Part shown: positions 55,077 to 64,000 of the stretch, piece by piece
Numbering within the stretch: the first letter of the stretch is position 1
Layout of the letters: every line of letters starts with the position of its first letter
From: Ilyomonas limi
GTDB taxonomy: Bacteria; Bacteroidota; Bacteroidia; Chitinophagales; Chitinophagaceae
Assembly: GCF_005233845.1 (NCBI RefSeq)
Contig: NZ_SZQL01000005.1
Span: forward strand, 124,001 to 188,000
Direction: 5' to 3'
Length of the DNA stretch: 64,000 nucleotides
Program-made: the position numbers and the translations under genes
Notes under the pieces: generated by a model
Told to the model about the DNA's origin: nothing
Database searches by the model: none
The model's input: only the letters and a program-made list of their open reading frames with translations

Positions 55077-55457
55077 ATGAAAGCAAAAAAAATACTACGA
55101 AATGCCTGCATTTTTTCAGTGGTACTACTGGTAAGTACATCAACATTTGCACAGCAGCAAAAGCAGGCCTTGCCTAGCAATCCATCTCAAAAAGCAATGC
55201 CCGCAAACAGCGGGGAGAACAGTTATTCATTTAAGCTGTACAACGCGCCAAACAATGCGTATGGCTACGATATTTATAAAGATGGTAAGCCTGTATATCA
55301 TCAGTTTGTTTTGGTGTTTATATCCAAAGAAGGTAAACGCTTTATTGCTACCAAGCCGCAAACCAAAAAGGCAGCTTTACTGGCTATTGAAAAAATAAAA
55401 AAAGGACAGTCCCCACTTTTATCCGGCGAAGAACTGAAAAAAATTGTTGCCTTGTAA
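55077..55457 (+). CDS. DUF4907-family secreted protein
   Basis: 126 residues from the ATG at 55077, which begins a signal peptide ending near STFAQQQ. The mature region NAYGYDIYKDGKPVYHQ, followed by FIATKPQTKKAALLAIEKIK and SGEELKKI, fits the DUF4907 pattern known in Bacteroidota. Function is unknown. The gene lies 46 bases before the large repeat protein, so they probably form one unit. Confidence 0.82.
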   Translation: MKAKKILRNACIFSVVLLVSTSTFAQQQKQALPSNPSQKAMPANSGENSYSFKLYNAPNNAYGYDIYKDGKPVYHQFVLVFISKEGKRFIATKPQTKKAALLAIEKIKKGQSPLLSGEELKKIVAL

Positions 55458-55502
55458 ATCGTCCTTACTGCTTCCATTATCAACCTGCTAAATAATTTAT
55501 GT

Positions 55503-58490
55503 ATGAAAAACTTACCCTTTTTTATAAAATTTTTTACTCTCTCGCTTTGCCTGTTGCCTGGTGCTTTGGCACAGGCACAAAACATCCGTGCTATTGATAT
55601 AGAAAAGTCCACCGATGCTGCCCCGCGCAACAACATGTACACCACACTGGATATGTATGCCGAACTGAATGGTATTTTTTATTTTAATGCGGATGATGGC
55701 ATTCATGGCCGTGAACTATGGCGAAGCGATGGCACGGCCGCCGGTACGTGGCTGCTGAAAGACATTAACAATGGCGTAGCTTCTTCCAATCCTGATGATA
55801 TAATTGTTTCGGGCAATAAATTTTATTTTGCAGCTTCTGATGGTTTAAATGGCAGAGAATTATGGGTATCCGATGGTACTGCTATAGGAACATATATGGT
55901 GCTGGACATAGGCATTTTTAACCAGGATGCTAACCCTTCTTATTTAACCGATGTAAACGGTACGTTGTACTTTGTTACAGATGCCTACACCTACAATGGA
56001 AGAGATAAGTTGTGGAAAACCGATGGTACTGCAGCAGGTACTATAATGATAGCTGACTTTTCTTCTTTTTATCCGGTGTATGGTGGCAATACAAGATATC
56101 TGACCAACGTAAATGGTAAATTGTTTTTTACTATGGAAAGCTTTTTTTCAGACCCGCAGCTCTATACAGCAGATGGCACCGAAGCCGGTGTTTTTTTGGT
56201 AAAAGACATCAACCCGTTTGGACAGGATTTACCCGCCAATTTAACACCTTTGAATGGCTTGCTATATTTTGCTGCAGAAGACGGTACCGGCGTGCATCTT
56301 TGGGTATCTGATGGTACCGATGCAGGCACTCATGCTGTAAACAATAGCGATGATATTTCCCTGCCATCCTTCTACTACGATAATAATGAAAGGCCTTTTG
56401 CAATAAGTGGTAAAACCTTGTTTTTCCAGGGAAGTACATTTGATAGCGGTGTAGAATTGTGCAGGTACAATTCATCAAACCAGGCTAATAATGTGCAACT
56501 GGTAAAAGATATGGTGCCTGGTTCAGGAAGCTCTTTTCCTGATGGTATTATGAACGTTAACGGCACTGTCTTTTTTACAATTACTGCCGATGGTGTTAAT
56601 GAAACATTATGGAAAAGTAACGGCGCTGCTGCCGGAACGGTGCAGGTAAAAGGCATTAGTCCCGGCGGAACAAATCTTTATTACGGACTTGTAAATAAGA
56701 ATGGTATATTAATGTTTGTTTATGCCAATGCTTCCTTAGGATTTGAATTGTGGAAAAGCGATGGTACCGATGCAGGCACTGTGTTGGTAAAAGATATTAT
56801 GTCCGGACTGTATAGTTCTTACCCACAGTTTTTAACCTACAAGCACAACACCTTTCTTTTTGGTGCCAACGATGGCGTAAAAGGGCTGGAACTATGGAAA
56901 AGTGATGGCACCAGTGCAGGTACAGCAATGATAAAAGATATTAACTATTCTTCATCCGCTTCTTCGTACCCGTTTGGTTTTACAGCTTCTGCTACCAATA
57001 AAAACAAAGCCTTATTGGCCGCCAGTACTTACAAATACGGCTACGAGTTATGGGAGAGCAATGGCTATGCTGCAGGTACCAGCCTGGTAAAAGATATATA
57101 TCCTGGTTCGGGTGCTTCTTTTCCTTCTCATTTAACAAACTTTAAAAATAAGACGTATTTTTTTGCAAATAATAATAAGGGGTATTACTTAGGAAAAACA
57201 GATGGTACGGCTGCCGGTACTTCCTTGTTTTACCAGCTAAATATAACTGGTTATGTGCAGGATATGGCTGCTACCAATAACCTGCTTTATTTTACTGTTT
57301 TCAATTACAGCACATACCTGCAGGAGCTATGGCGCAGCGATGGTACAGCCGCAGGTACCGGAATTATTAAAAACGATATACTGCCTTATTATTCTCTAAC
57401 GCCGGTTGGTGTAGGCAATATGTTGTTCTTTGTTAATACTGACTTTGAGCACGGTACTGAACTATGGAAAAGCGATGGCACGACTGCCGGTACTGTAATA
57501 GTGAAAGATATTCGTGCCGGATACGATGGATCTTATCCGTTCAACCTGCATAATTTTGATGATAAGCTGTACTTCGCTGCCGATTATGGTTATGGTCCTT
57601 TTCTGTACACCTCAGATGGAACGGATGCAGGAACCAAAGTGTTGAAAGCTGTACTGATTCAGCCTTATACGCCATTTGCACAAGCCCATAACAAGCTATT
57701 CTTTGATGCCTACAGTACGGTTGCCAGCGGGTACGAATTATATGCTACCGATGGTACCAGTGCAGGTACTAAACTGGTAAGAGACATCAATAACGGGCCG
57801 GCAAGCTCCAATCCTTTTGCGCTGGTAAATGGCGATACCTTGTTGTATTTTATGGCAGATGATGGTAAGCATGGCGCAGAGTTGTGGGTATCCAATGGTG
57901 TAAAAACCGGAACACATTTAATAAAGAATATTACGCCAGGTATTGACAACAGTTATTTTTCTTATATGGTTAATGTGAATGACAAACTGTTTTTTACTAT
58001 GAATGATACCCTTTGGCAAAGTGACGCTACCAATGGAGGCACACATAAAATGCAAGATCCAACATTAGACGGCATGAACAGTATTTACGGGCTTACGCGT
58101 GTTGGAGACTGGTTGTATTTTTCCGGTTACAAGCAATCTACCGGGCAGGAAGTATATACCGCAAGAGTGGCAGATTTCTTTATAACAAGCAATACTATTA
58201 CGCAGCAAAAGATGGCAGCACCTGCAACAGGCAATGATGTGTTTGCAGTAAAGCTATTAACTAATCCTTTTTCCAACCAACTAAGATTCTCAATAAGTGT
58301 AAAGGAGCAGCAGGCTGCACAGGTAACCATTACCGATGCCACGGGCAGGGTGATACAAACGGTTAATAAAAACCTGCAGGCCGGCACTACCATTCTGTCT
58401 TACGATGCAGGCAATTGGGCGCATGGTATGTACATGGTAAAAGTAATATTGGCCAATAGTTTATCTGCAACATTAAAAGCTGTGAAATAA
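55503..58490 (+). CDS. T9SS-exported protein of about 16 ELWxSDGTxAGT repeats
   Basis: 995 residues with a signal peptide ending near ALAQAQN. The body is built from about 16 repeats of roughly 50 residues, each with a core such as ELWRSDGTAAGTWLLKDI, and ELWKSDGTDAGTVLVKDI. Degenerate copies include LWKSNGAAAGT, ELWESNGYAAGT and LWQSDATNGGT. The repeats probably form a beta-propeller-like or beta-rich ring. The C-terminal about 75 residues are a type A T9SS sorting domain (QVTITDATGRVIQTVNK, then GMYMVKVILANS). It should be exported by the type IX system and attached to or released from the cell surface. Binding partner is unknown. Confidence 0.9.
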   Translation: MKNLPFFIKFFTLSLCLLPGALAQAQNIRAIDIEKSTDAAPRNNMYTTLDMYAELNGIFYFNADDGIHGRELWRSDGTAAGTWLLKDINNGVASSNPDDIIVSGNKFYFAASDGLNGRELWVSDGTAIGTYMVLDIGIFNQDANPSYLTDVNGTLYFVTDAYTYNGRDKLWKTDGTAAGTIMIADFSSFYPVYGGNTRYLTNVNGKLFFTMESFFSDPQLYTADGTEAGVFLVKDINPFGQDLPANLTPLNGLLYFAAEDGTGVHLWVSDGTDAGTHAVNNSDDISLPSFYYDNNERPFAISGKTLFFQGSTFDSGVELCRYNSSNQANNVQLVKDMVPGSGSSFPDGIMNVNGTVFFTITADGVNETLWKSNGAAAGTVQVKGISPGGTNLYYGLVNKNGILMFVYANASLGFELWKSDGTDAGTVLVKDIMSGLYSSYPQFLTYKHNTFLFGANDGVKGLELWKSDGTSAGTAMIKDINYSSSASSYPFGFTASATNKNKALLAASTYKYGYELWESNGYAAGTSLVKDIYPGSGASFPSHLTNFKNKTYFFANNNKGYYLGKTDGTAAGTSLFYQLNITGYVQDMAATNNLLYFTVFNYSTYLQELWRSDGTAAGTGIIKNDILPYYSLTPVGVGNMLFFVNTDFEHGTELWKSDGTTAGTVIVKDIRAGYDGSYPFNLHNFDDKLYFAADYGYGPFLYTSDGTDAGTKVLKAVLIQPYTPFAQAHNKLFFDAYSTVASGYELYATDGTSAGTKLVRDINNGPASSNPFALVNGDTLLYFMADDGKHGAELWVSNGVKTGTHLIKNITPGIDNSYFSYMVNVNDKLFFTMNDTLWQSDATNGGTHKMQDPTLDGMNSIYGLTRVGDWLYFSGYKQSTGQEVYTARVADFFITSNTITQQKMAAPATGNDVFAVKLLTNPFSNQLRFSISVKEQQAAQVTITDATGRVIQTVNKNLQAGTTILSYDAGNWAHGMYMVKVILANSLSATLKAVK

Positions 58491-58705
58491 TAGACAAGAA
58501 GCTCTAAAAGCTATGCTGCACCTGGTACTTGCAGCGTAGCCTGCCCTAACAAACAACACCATCGTAGGTGGATTACCAGCTATGATTACTAAACATACCA
58601 TCAGCGATAATGTAGATACGTAACGGTTGCAAAAGAAAATAATTGGGTTACCGGTACATAAGTATTCATACAACCGTGCTTTTGTAAATCAACAATTTTT
58701 CACTT

Positions 58706-59224
58706 ATGAAAAATTTATTTGTTTCATTGCTATTATTCGTACTGGGGTGTACTGCAATACATGCGCAAAAAAGAACCTTTTTGCGCTTTTACAGCCTGGC
58801 GGGCAACAAGTTTCAAAAAGGGCATTTGTTGAGCACAACAGACAGTTCTGTTTTTATTTATAAGAACACTGATACAGTTGAAATTCTTGCTGTAAACATT
58901 GGTTTTATAAAAACAAGAAGAAACTTGGGACATAATGTGCTGGTAAGTGCCATAGTCGGAGCAATACCTGTAAGCATTATAGGAGCAGTTACAGGCGAGC
59001 CGAATGAAAACAATAATTCTTTTGGTGGTATTATTCACGATGCTATAACACCTACACCTGCAGAAGCTGCTGTAGGAGGGTTGCTTTTGGGAGGAGTAGC
59101 TGGTGCTGCTACCGGAACATTGATTACTTTGTTTACAAAAAGCACCACTTTTATTGTAAACGGCAGTTTAAGTGAATGGCAAAGGCAAAAAGAGATAATT
59201 GACTTGTTGCCGGCAGGTAAATAG
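58706..59224 (+). CDS. Secreted or membrane-associated hypothetical protein
   Basis: 172 residues, family not recognised. A signal peptide or lipoprotein-like start reads FVSLLLFVLGCTAIHAQKR. The mature part has a beta-rich region (TFLRFYSLAGNKFQKGHLLS, VFIYKNTDTVEILAVNIGFI) and two glycine-rich hydrophobic stretches (NVLVSAIVGAIPVSIIGAV and AAVGGLLLGGVAGAATGTL), probably membrane-inserting. It ends NGSLSEWQRQKEIIDLLPAG. It is the first gene upstream of the lipoprotein-sulfotransferase-radical SAM block, 99 bases before it. Confidence 0.75.
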   Translation: MKNLFVSLLLFVLGCTAIHAQKRTFLRFYSLAGNKFQKGHLLSTTDSSVFIYKNTDTVEILAVNIGFIKTRRNLGHNVLVSAIVGAIPVSIIGAVTGEPNENNNSFGGIIHDAITPTPAEAAVGGLLLGGVAGAATGTLITLFTKSTTFIVNGSLSEWQRQKEIIDLLPAGK

Positions 59225-59323
59225 ATATATAATAGGTACGCTGTTATAAAATATTTGCAACTGAAAACTTTTGTTTAAATTGCTGATAACTTCTTTATCC
59301 TTCATTACCGTAAATCCAATCCT

Positions 59324-61012
59324 ATGTACCCAACCACAGCACTGCTTAGAGTAGTATTCGGCTTTACTGCTATTCCACTTTTTTACTTGCTTACCAGCTG
59401 CCAGCATTATTATCAGGTGCAGGACTTTCAAAATAAAAAAGCAGCCTTAAAAGATACTACTGGTATGGCTCAAAATATTGATGCGCCACAATACCAAAGC
59501 CGGTATTTCATATTACGTGCCGGCAGCGAAGCCTACCACATGCGCAATATAATAGTAAGCGAAGACAGAAAATATATCACTTGCCAGTTAGATACTTTGC
59601 CGACATATCATACACTGCATTTGCATAATGGCAGAGGTGGTAATATGAGATATAAAAACAGCGTAATTGAATCAACAGTGCTGAATGAAGTACACTTGTA
59701 TGTGCCTGTAGATACAACTGCTAAACCCTTTTTGACCTATACACTCCCGCTTGATAAGGTGCAAAAGATAGAAGTAGTTGAAAAAAATAAAGGTAAAACT
59801 ACGCTGAGCTATGTATTGGGTGGTATTGGAATAGCAGCAGGCACTTTTACAGTTATTTCCCTCATCGCACTTGCCCTAAAAAGTTCCTGCCCTTTTGTGA
59901 GTGCATATGATGGTACCGAAATGAAGCTGCAAGGCGAAATATATGGTGGTGCTATTTATCCGCAGCTATGCCGCAACGATTATCTAACGCTGCAGATGAA
60001 GCCAAATGCAAACGGGAAACTGCAGTTGCAAATAAGCAATGAATTAAAAGAAAAACAATTTACTGATATTGCCGAATTGCTGGTAATAACGCATGATAAA
60101 AACGTGCGGGTTGCTGCCGATGAAAACGGTGGTTTACATTCTATTGCGCAGCCAATGCTCCCGATAACGGCAACAGCTAATAGCAAAAATGTAATGCCGT
60201 TAATAGCGCTGTCAAATGATGAGTGGAGCTTCAATTTTGACGATACAGCGGCAGCTAAAAACAATAACAACACGCTGAATCTCTCTTTTGAAAGATCTGC
60301 AAATACTACCACTGCAAAGTTGGTTTTGCGCCTAAAAAATTCTTATTGGTTGGATATGGTGTATGGAAAATTCACGCAAGGCTTCGGTAAATATTATCCT
60401 GCATTTATAAAAAAACAAAGCAATACACCGGTTGAGAAACTAACGCATTGGAAAGAAGAACAGCAACTGCCATTGCACATTTTGATACATACCAGCAAAG
60501 GCTGGCAGGTAGCAGAAAGCCTTACTACCACTGGTCCACTGGCAACGAGAGAAATAGTAGTGCCGCTTAATCTTAATGACATAACGGATGAACAGCTAAA
60601 CGTGCAATTGAGTGCAGGCTTTATGTTTTGGGAAATTGATTATGCTGCTATTGATTTTAGCGATGATGCAGCATTGCAAATAAGCAAACTGCAACCCGTA
60701 AAAGCCACCGATGAAACCGGTGCTAATGTACTTCCATTGCTGGCAAAAGAAGATGCCAGCTACCTGCAGCAGCCAATGCCCGGTAATGCAACGGTTATCG
60801 AGTATTTATACACACCAATTGCCAACAACAATAAGACACAAACGTACATACTGCACGCCAAAGGCTATTACGAGCATGTACGCAATTTTACTAATGCTGC
60901 CGATATAGGTTTTTTAAAACAGTTTAAACAACCCGGCGCTTTATCCAACTTTAGTATGAGTTTGTATAAACAGGCAATGAATGGTGATGTAAACAAGTGG
61001 GCAATGAAGTAA
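59324..61012 (+). CDS. 562-residue lipoprotein of unknown function
   Basis: The start FYLLTSCQHYYQVQDF is a lipoprotein signal. A hydrophobic segment at about residues 165-187 (LSYVLGGIGIAAGTFTVISL) could be a membrane helix. Just after it SSCPFVSAYDGTEMKLQGE and AIYPQLCRNDYLTLQM resemble a module seen in large Bacteroidota and actinobacterial envelope proteins. The rest is beta-rich and ends NAADIGFLKQFKQPGALSN. I do not know its function. It is the first gene of an apparent operon with the sulfotransferase, whose ATG lies 26 bases after this stop. Confidence 0.78.
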   Translation: MYPTTALLRVVFGFTAIPLFYLLTSCQHYYQVQDFQNKKAALKDTTGMAQNIDAPQYQSRYFILRAGSEAYHMRNIIVSEDRKYITCQLDTLPTYHTLHLHNGRGGNMRYKNSVIESTVLNEVHLYVPVDTTAKPFLTYTLPLDKVQKIEVVEKNKGKTTLSYVLGGIGIAAGTFTVISLIALALKSSCPFVSAYDGTEMKLQGEIYGGAIYPQLCRNDYLTLQMKPNANGKLQLQISNELKEKQFTDIAELLVITHDKNVRVAADENGGLHSIAQPMLPITATANSKNVMPLIALSNDEWSFNFDDTAAAKNNNNTLNLSFERSANTTTAKLVLRLKNSYWLDMVYGKFTQGFGKYYPAFIKKQSNTPVEKLTHWKEEQQLPLHILIHTSKGWQVAESLTTTGPLATREIVVPLNLNDITDEQLNVQLSAGFMFWEIDYAAIDFSDDAALQISKLQPVKATDETGANVLPLLAKEDASYLQQPMPGNATVIEYLYTPIANNNKTQTYILHAKGYYEHVRNFTNAADIGFLKQFKQPGALSNFSMSLYKQAMNGDVNKWAMK

Positions 61013-61038
61013 GCCTTACACCAATTAAAGAATTACCC

Positions 61039-62175
61039 ATGAAGAACCAACTAAAAATAATGCCTTTGCATGCTCCTGTAATCACCTTTACACAAAAAGT
61101 GCTTGCAGCCGGTAAGCTATCCGCAAAAGGCTGGATGTTGTTGGTGGTATATTATATAAAATTGATACTGGTAATGCCATGCGCCCTTTTGCAACGGCTT
61201 TTTTATGCTAATAAAATCGGAAGCACAAATATTGCTGAAGACCCAACTTTTATCATTGGTCATTACCGCAGCGGCACTACTTATCTGCACAAACTAATGG
61301 CTGCTGATGAGCGCTTCGGCTACCTTTCTTACTACGATATTATTTGCCCAAATACCAGCTTGTTATTTGGCAAATGGTTGCAGCAAGTACTGCAATTTAT
61401 TATCAATCATCTCAAACTAAAAACGGCTTTTTTCAACAATGTTGTTCCGGCGTTAAACGATCCTGCAGAAGAAGAACGTTTTTTAATTAATAAAGCATCT
61501 GCTTATACCGATTACTGGCGTTTTGTTTTTCCCTTAAACTGGAAAGAATGGCTAAGCTGCTCGCAGCTATTAAACAATAAAATTTATTTTCAGCGATGGA
61601 AAAAAGAATATCTCTATGTTTTAAAACTTGCCACTTATAAACACAAGGGCAAACAGTTGTTGCTTAAAAGTCCGCCCAATACAGAACGCATCCGGTATCT
61701 GCTGCAACTGTTTCCGAATGCTAAGTTTATTTATATCAGCCGTGACCCTTATCATCTTTTTTATTCCACGCGTAACTTATGGTACAAAGCTATTCGCAAG
61801 TTTTGCTTGCAATCTATAGCGGATGACCAAATAGAAAATGTCGTGTTTGGGCATTACGTTCACCTGATGGAGCAGTACGAAAAAGATAAAGCTTTGATAC
61901 CCGCAGGTAATCTTGTGGAAGTGCGTTACGAAGACTTAGAAAAAAACGCAATTGTGATACTTCAGAATATTTATGAAGGCTTGCACCTCAACGGTTTTGA
62001 ACTGCTACAAAAAAGATTTATAGCACAGTTACAAAAAGAAAAACAATACCGCACATTCGAGTATGAGTACAGTAAAGAAACGTTTAAAAAAATAGAAGTA
62101 CACTGGGCAAAATACATTTATCAATGGAACAACAAAACAGCGGATGCTGTTACTGATACGTATGTGCTAAACTAA
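61039..62175 (+). CDS. Sulfotransferase-family protein
   Basis: 378 residues from the ATG at 61039. The 5'-phosphosulfate loop FIIGHYRSGTTYLHKLM (RSGTT at 77-81) and the 3'-phosphate motif FIYISRDPYHLFYSTRNLW are present, in the Sulfotransfer_3 style. A hydrophobic stretch at 32-55 (WMLLVVYYIKLILVMPCALL) suggests membrane association. It should transfer sulfate from PAPS to a hydroxyl or amine of a lipid, glycan or peptide; the acceptor is unknown. It is followed 40 bases later by the radical SAM gene. Confidence 0.9.
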   Translation: MKNQLKIMPLHAPVITFTQKVLAAGKLSAKGWMLLVVYYIKLILVMPCALLQRLFYANKIGSTNIAEDPTFIIGHYRSGTTYLHKLMAADERFGYLSYYDIICPNTSLLFGKWLQQVLQFIINHLKLKTAFFNNVVPALNDPAEEERFLINKASAYTDYWRFVFPLNWKEWLSCSQLLNNKIYFQRWKKEYLYVLKLATYKHKGKQLLLKSPPNTERIRYLLQLFPNAKFIYISRDPYHLFYSTRNLWYKAIRKFCLQSIADDQIENVVFGHYVHLMEQYEKDKALIPAGNLVEVRYEDLEKNAIVILQNIYEGLHLNGFELLQKRFIAQLQKEKQYRTFEYEYSKETFKKIEVHWAKYIYQWNNKTADAVTDTYVLN

Positions 62176-62215
62176 ATAAATACCAAAACTGTTCTTCAAA
62201 ATTATCATTCTTTTT

Positions 62216-63439
62216 ATGGAAACGACTATAATCATTCCGCAAAAAACAAATGCTCCATCTTATGTAAGTTATAGTGCGAAACCAACTGTTTTGCGTACAC
62301 AGCAAACCAGCAAGCTGGAAAAATGGCTTGTATCGTTTTGCAAGCAGCTTACATTGTTTTATTTAGCCTGTATTACTATCAAAAAACCTGTACAAATATT
62401 AAAAGCTTACCGGCAGTTGATGCAGTTGCGCAGGCAAACCTGGGGTGCGCAGGTGCATAAAATGTACAAAGTAGATGGCAGATATTACAATAACTTATAC
62501 AACCCTGGCTGGCCTTCGGCGGCGTACAATGCTTTCTTAAAAGATGAGTTATTGCGTCATGCATTTCCATTGCAATATACCGGCAGGTTAAGCATGGTTT
62601 TTTTCGCCATTACCCGTAAATGTCCGCTGCGCTGCGAGCATTGTTTTGAATGGGACAACCTGAATAAAAAAGAAACGTTTACAAGAGAAGAACTCATTAA
62701 AATTGTAGACTTGTACCAGCAGCAGGGAGCTATTCAGATTCACTTTAGCGGCGGCGAGCCAATGGTACGCATACACGATTTGGTGGAAGTTATAAAGCAT
62801 GCAAAAAAAAGGAGTGAATGTTTTGTGCTTACATCTGGTTTTAATTTGACCGCTACTAATGCTAAACGCCTGAAAGAAGCCGGATGCAAAGGTGTGGTGG
62901 TAAGCATTGATCATTATATACCCGAGTTGCACAACGGTTTCCGGCGGCACGCCAGCAGCTTTGAGCAAGCTGTAAATGGTGTGCAACATGCGTTACATGC
63001 TGGTCTTGTAGTTACACTCAGCATATGCGTTACCAAATCATTTATTGATGGGGGGCACCTGATGCCGTATATGCAGTTTGCCAAAACGTTAGGTGCTCAC
63101 TTTGTACAGTTATTAGAGCCCAAAAACATTGGGCATTATGCCAATAAAGAAGTGCTGCTCGAAGAAACACATATACTTCAATTGGAGCAGTTTTTTAAAA
63201 GTATCAACAGCGACAAAAAATATAAAGACTTTCCCTTTGTAATGTATCATGGTTTTCATCAGCGCAGGGTTGGTTGTTATGCCGGTAGCCGCAGCATTTA
63301 CATAGATAGTGCCGGGGATGTAAATGCCTGTCCTTTTTGTCATACCAAATCGTACAATGTGGGAGATATTTTAAGGGCTAAGCGTAAACAAACACCTATG
63401 AAAGAAAATAGGTGCCCGCGCTTTGGAAAAATTGCATAA
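62216..63439 (+). CDS. Radical SAM protein with SPASM-like C-terminus
   Basis: 407 residues. The 4Fe-4S motif CPLRCEHC (C136, C140, C143) is preceded by a 130-residue N-terminus with a hydrophobic segment (LTLFYLACITIKKPVQI). The core shows QIHFSGGEPM and ASSFEQAVNGVQHALHAGLV. A C-terminal cysteine set is present in VGCYAGSRSIYIDSAGDVN, then ACPFCHTKSYNVGDIL, then RCPRFGKIA, similar to SPASM domains that hold auxiliary clusters. Such enzymes often modify peptides, cofactors or small molecules. It ends the block with the sulfotransferase. Confidence 0.9.
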   Translation: METTIIIPQKTNAPSYVSYSAKPTVLRTQQTSKLEKWLVSFCKQLTLFYLACITIKKPVQILKAYRQLMQLRRQTWGAQVHKMYKVDGRYYNNLYNPGWPSAAYNAFLKDELLRHAFPLQYTGRLSMVFFAITRKCPLRCEHCFEWDNLNKKETFTREELIKIVDLYQQQGAIQIHFSGGEPMVRIHDLVEVIKHAKKRSECFVLTSGFNLTATNAKRLKEAGCKGVVVSIDHYIPELHNGFRRHASSFEQAVNGVQHALHAGLVVTLSICVTKSFIDGGHLMPYMQFAKTLGAHFVQLLEPKNIGHYANKEVLLEETHILQLEQFFKSINSDKKYKDFPFVMYHGFHQRRVGCYAGSRSIYIDSAGDVNACPFCHTKSYNVGDILRAKRKQTPMKENRCPRFGKIA

Positions 63440-63544
63440 AATAAATACCCCTTTTTTGACGATAATCGAGCACACATATCAAAATGTTGCGGCAATTTTC
63501 ATTGTTATGTTGTACATTCCGTTTTCAAATAAAATATCCCTCTT

Positions 63545-63973
63545 ATGAATCGCGTACAACAAGTACTTTCCCGCAAGGGCACAAATGCCGTTGCAGTTTC
63601 TCCCGATACTTCGGTGTATGAGGCATTAAAAGTGATGGCCGAAAAAAATATAGGTTCGGTAGTGATAATGCAAGGCGATACATTCTTAGGTATTGTTACC
63701 GAACGGGATTATTCAAGAAAAGTAATTCTGCAAAATAAACATTCCGATACCACGCTCGTGTCTGAAATTATGACGGCTGATTTGCCGCGTGTATCACCTG
63801 AGGATACGATAGATCATTGTATGGGATTAATGACCAGCAACAACATCCGCTACCTGCCCGTTTTTGATAATGATCGCTTAGCTGGCATTATCTCTATGAG
63901 CGATGTAGTAAAAGACACCATTCTTACACAACAGCAAACTATCAATCACTTAAACGAGTATTTGTATTCGTAG
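63545..63973 (+). CDS. CBS-domain pair protein
   Basis: 142 residues composed of two CBS domains: SVYEALKVMAEKNIGSVVIM, then IVTERDYSRKV, and DTIDHCMGLMTSNNIRYLPV, then AGIISMSDVVKDTIL. The order matches the MJ0653/IMPDH-type short CBS proteins that bind adenine nucleotides or SAM as energy or ligand sensors. It is not part of the preceding operon by spacing (105 bases) but lies on the same strand. Confidence 0.92.
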   Translation: MNRVQQVLSRKGTNAVAVSPDTSVYEALKVMAEKNIGSVVIMQGDTFLGIVTERDYSRKVILQNKHSDTTLVSEIMTADLPRVSPEDTIDHCMGLMTSNNIRYLPVFDNDRLAGIISMSDVVKDTILTQQQTINHLNEYLYS

Positions 63974-64000
63974 AAATATTGTTTCATTATTATCTTTTAA

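Noticed and set aside
58510-58540. Hairpin GCTATGCTGC/GCAGCGTAGC after the repeat protein
   Set aside because: Stem is only 10 bp with one G-T pair and no T-run follows, so a terminator call is not supported.

Overview
The window looks like a chromosomal segment from a member of the Bacteroidota, most likely a Chitinophagaceae-type soil or plant-litter bacterium. The evidence is: an A+T-rich genome; Bacteroidota -7 boxes (TAnnTTTG) just upstream of several genes; a tRNA gene without an encoded CCA end; GldA and a PorT-like protein; a protein ending in a type A type IX secretion (T9SS) sorting domain; propeller-type and LytS-type histidine kinases; and secreted carbohydrate-active enzymes (GH43, GH9, DUF1080, DUF2264 and a GH2 remnant). 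Assignment below family level is inference. No phage, intact insertion sequence, CRISPR array or rRNA was seen.

Layout. 1-5.4 kb: a large membrane sensor protein cut by the window edge, MazG, an aminotransferase and a Met-type tRNA. 5.6-10 kb: secreted DUF2264 and GH43 proteins flanking a frameshifted DinB-like gene. 10.2-16 kb: a five-gene leftward block encoding a TerY/YegL-like vWA protein, a PP2C phosphatase with an N-terminal Ig-like domain, a zinc-ribbon protein kinase, a membrane-anchored Ppx/GppA-like protein and a coiled-coil protein. This is the best candidate in the window for a little-described system. 16-27 kb: MsrA-like protein, DUF4870, DUF1080, EamA exporter, aldo/keto reductase, TlpA-like thioredoxin, comEC-purH and a lipoprotein esterase.

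27-35 kb: PorT-like protein and UbiE, separated by an EndoU-like toxin remnant, a small acidic gene and an IS3 remnant; then DUF2461, GldA and acetyl-CoA synthetase. 35-43 kb: a propeller histidine kinase/LuxR regulator pair next to a GH9 glucanase, an MBL-fold hydrolase and a GH2 fragment. 43-51 kb: ABC exporter, a small secreted Cys/His protein, YihY, an FMN-dependent alpha-hydroxy-acid dehydrogenase broken by one in-frame TAA, and a LytTR/LytS-type two-component pair. 51-58.5 kb: a small secreted gene broken by one TAG, an 826-bp gene-free stretch, an AraC regulator, a beta-helix lipoprotein, a DUF4907 protein and a 995-residue ELWxSDGTxAGT-repeat T9SS substrate. 58.7-64 kb: a secreted protein, a 562-residue lipoprotein, a sulfotransferase and a radical SAM protein in an apparent operon, then a CBS-domain protein.

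How it fits together: secreted glycan-active proteins and T9SS/gliding components suggest a surface-associated polysaccharide degrader. Many short intergenic inverted repeats and gene remnants (DinB, EndoU, IS3, GH2) sit between housekeeping genes. Two genes are otherwise intact but carry one in-frame stop each. All functional statements are from reading the translations; no database search was run.
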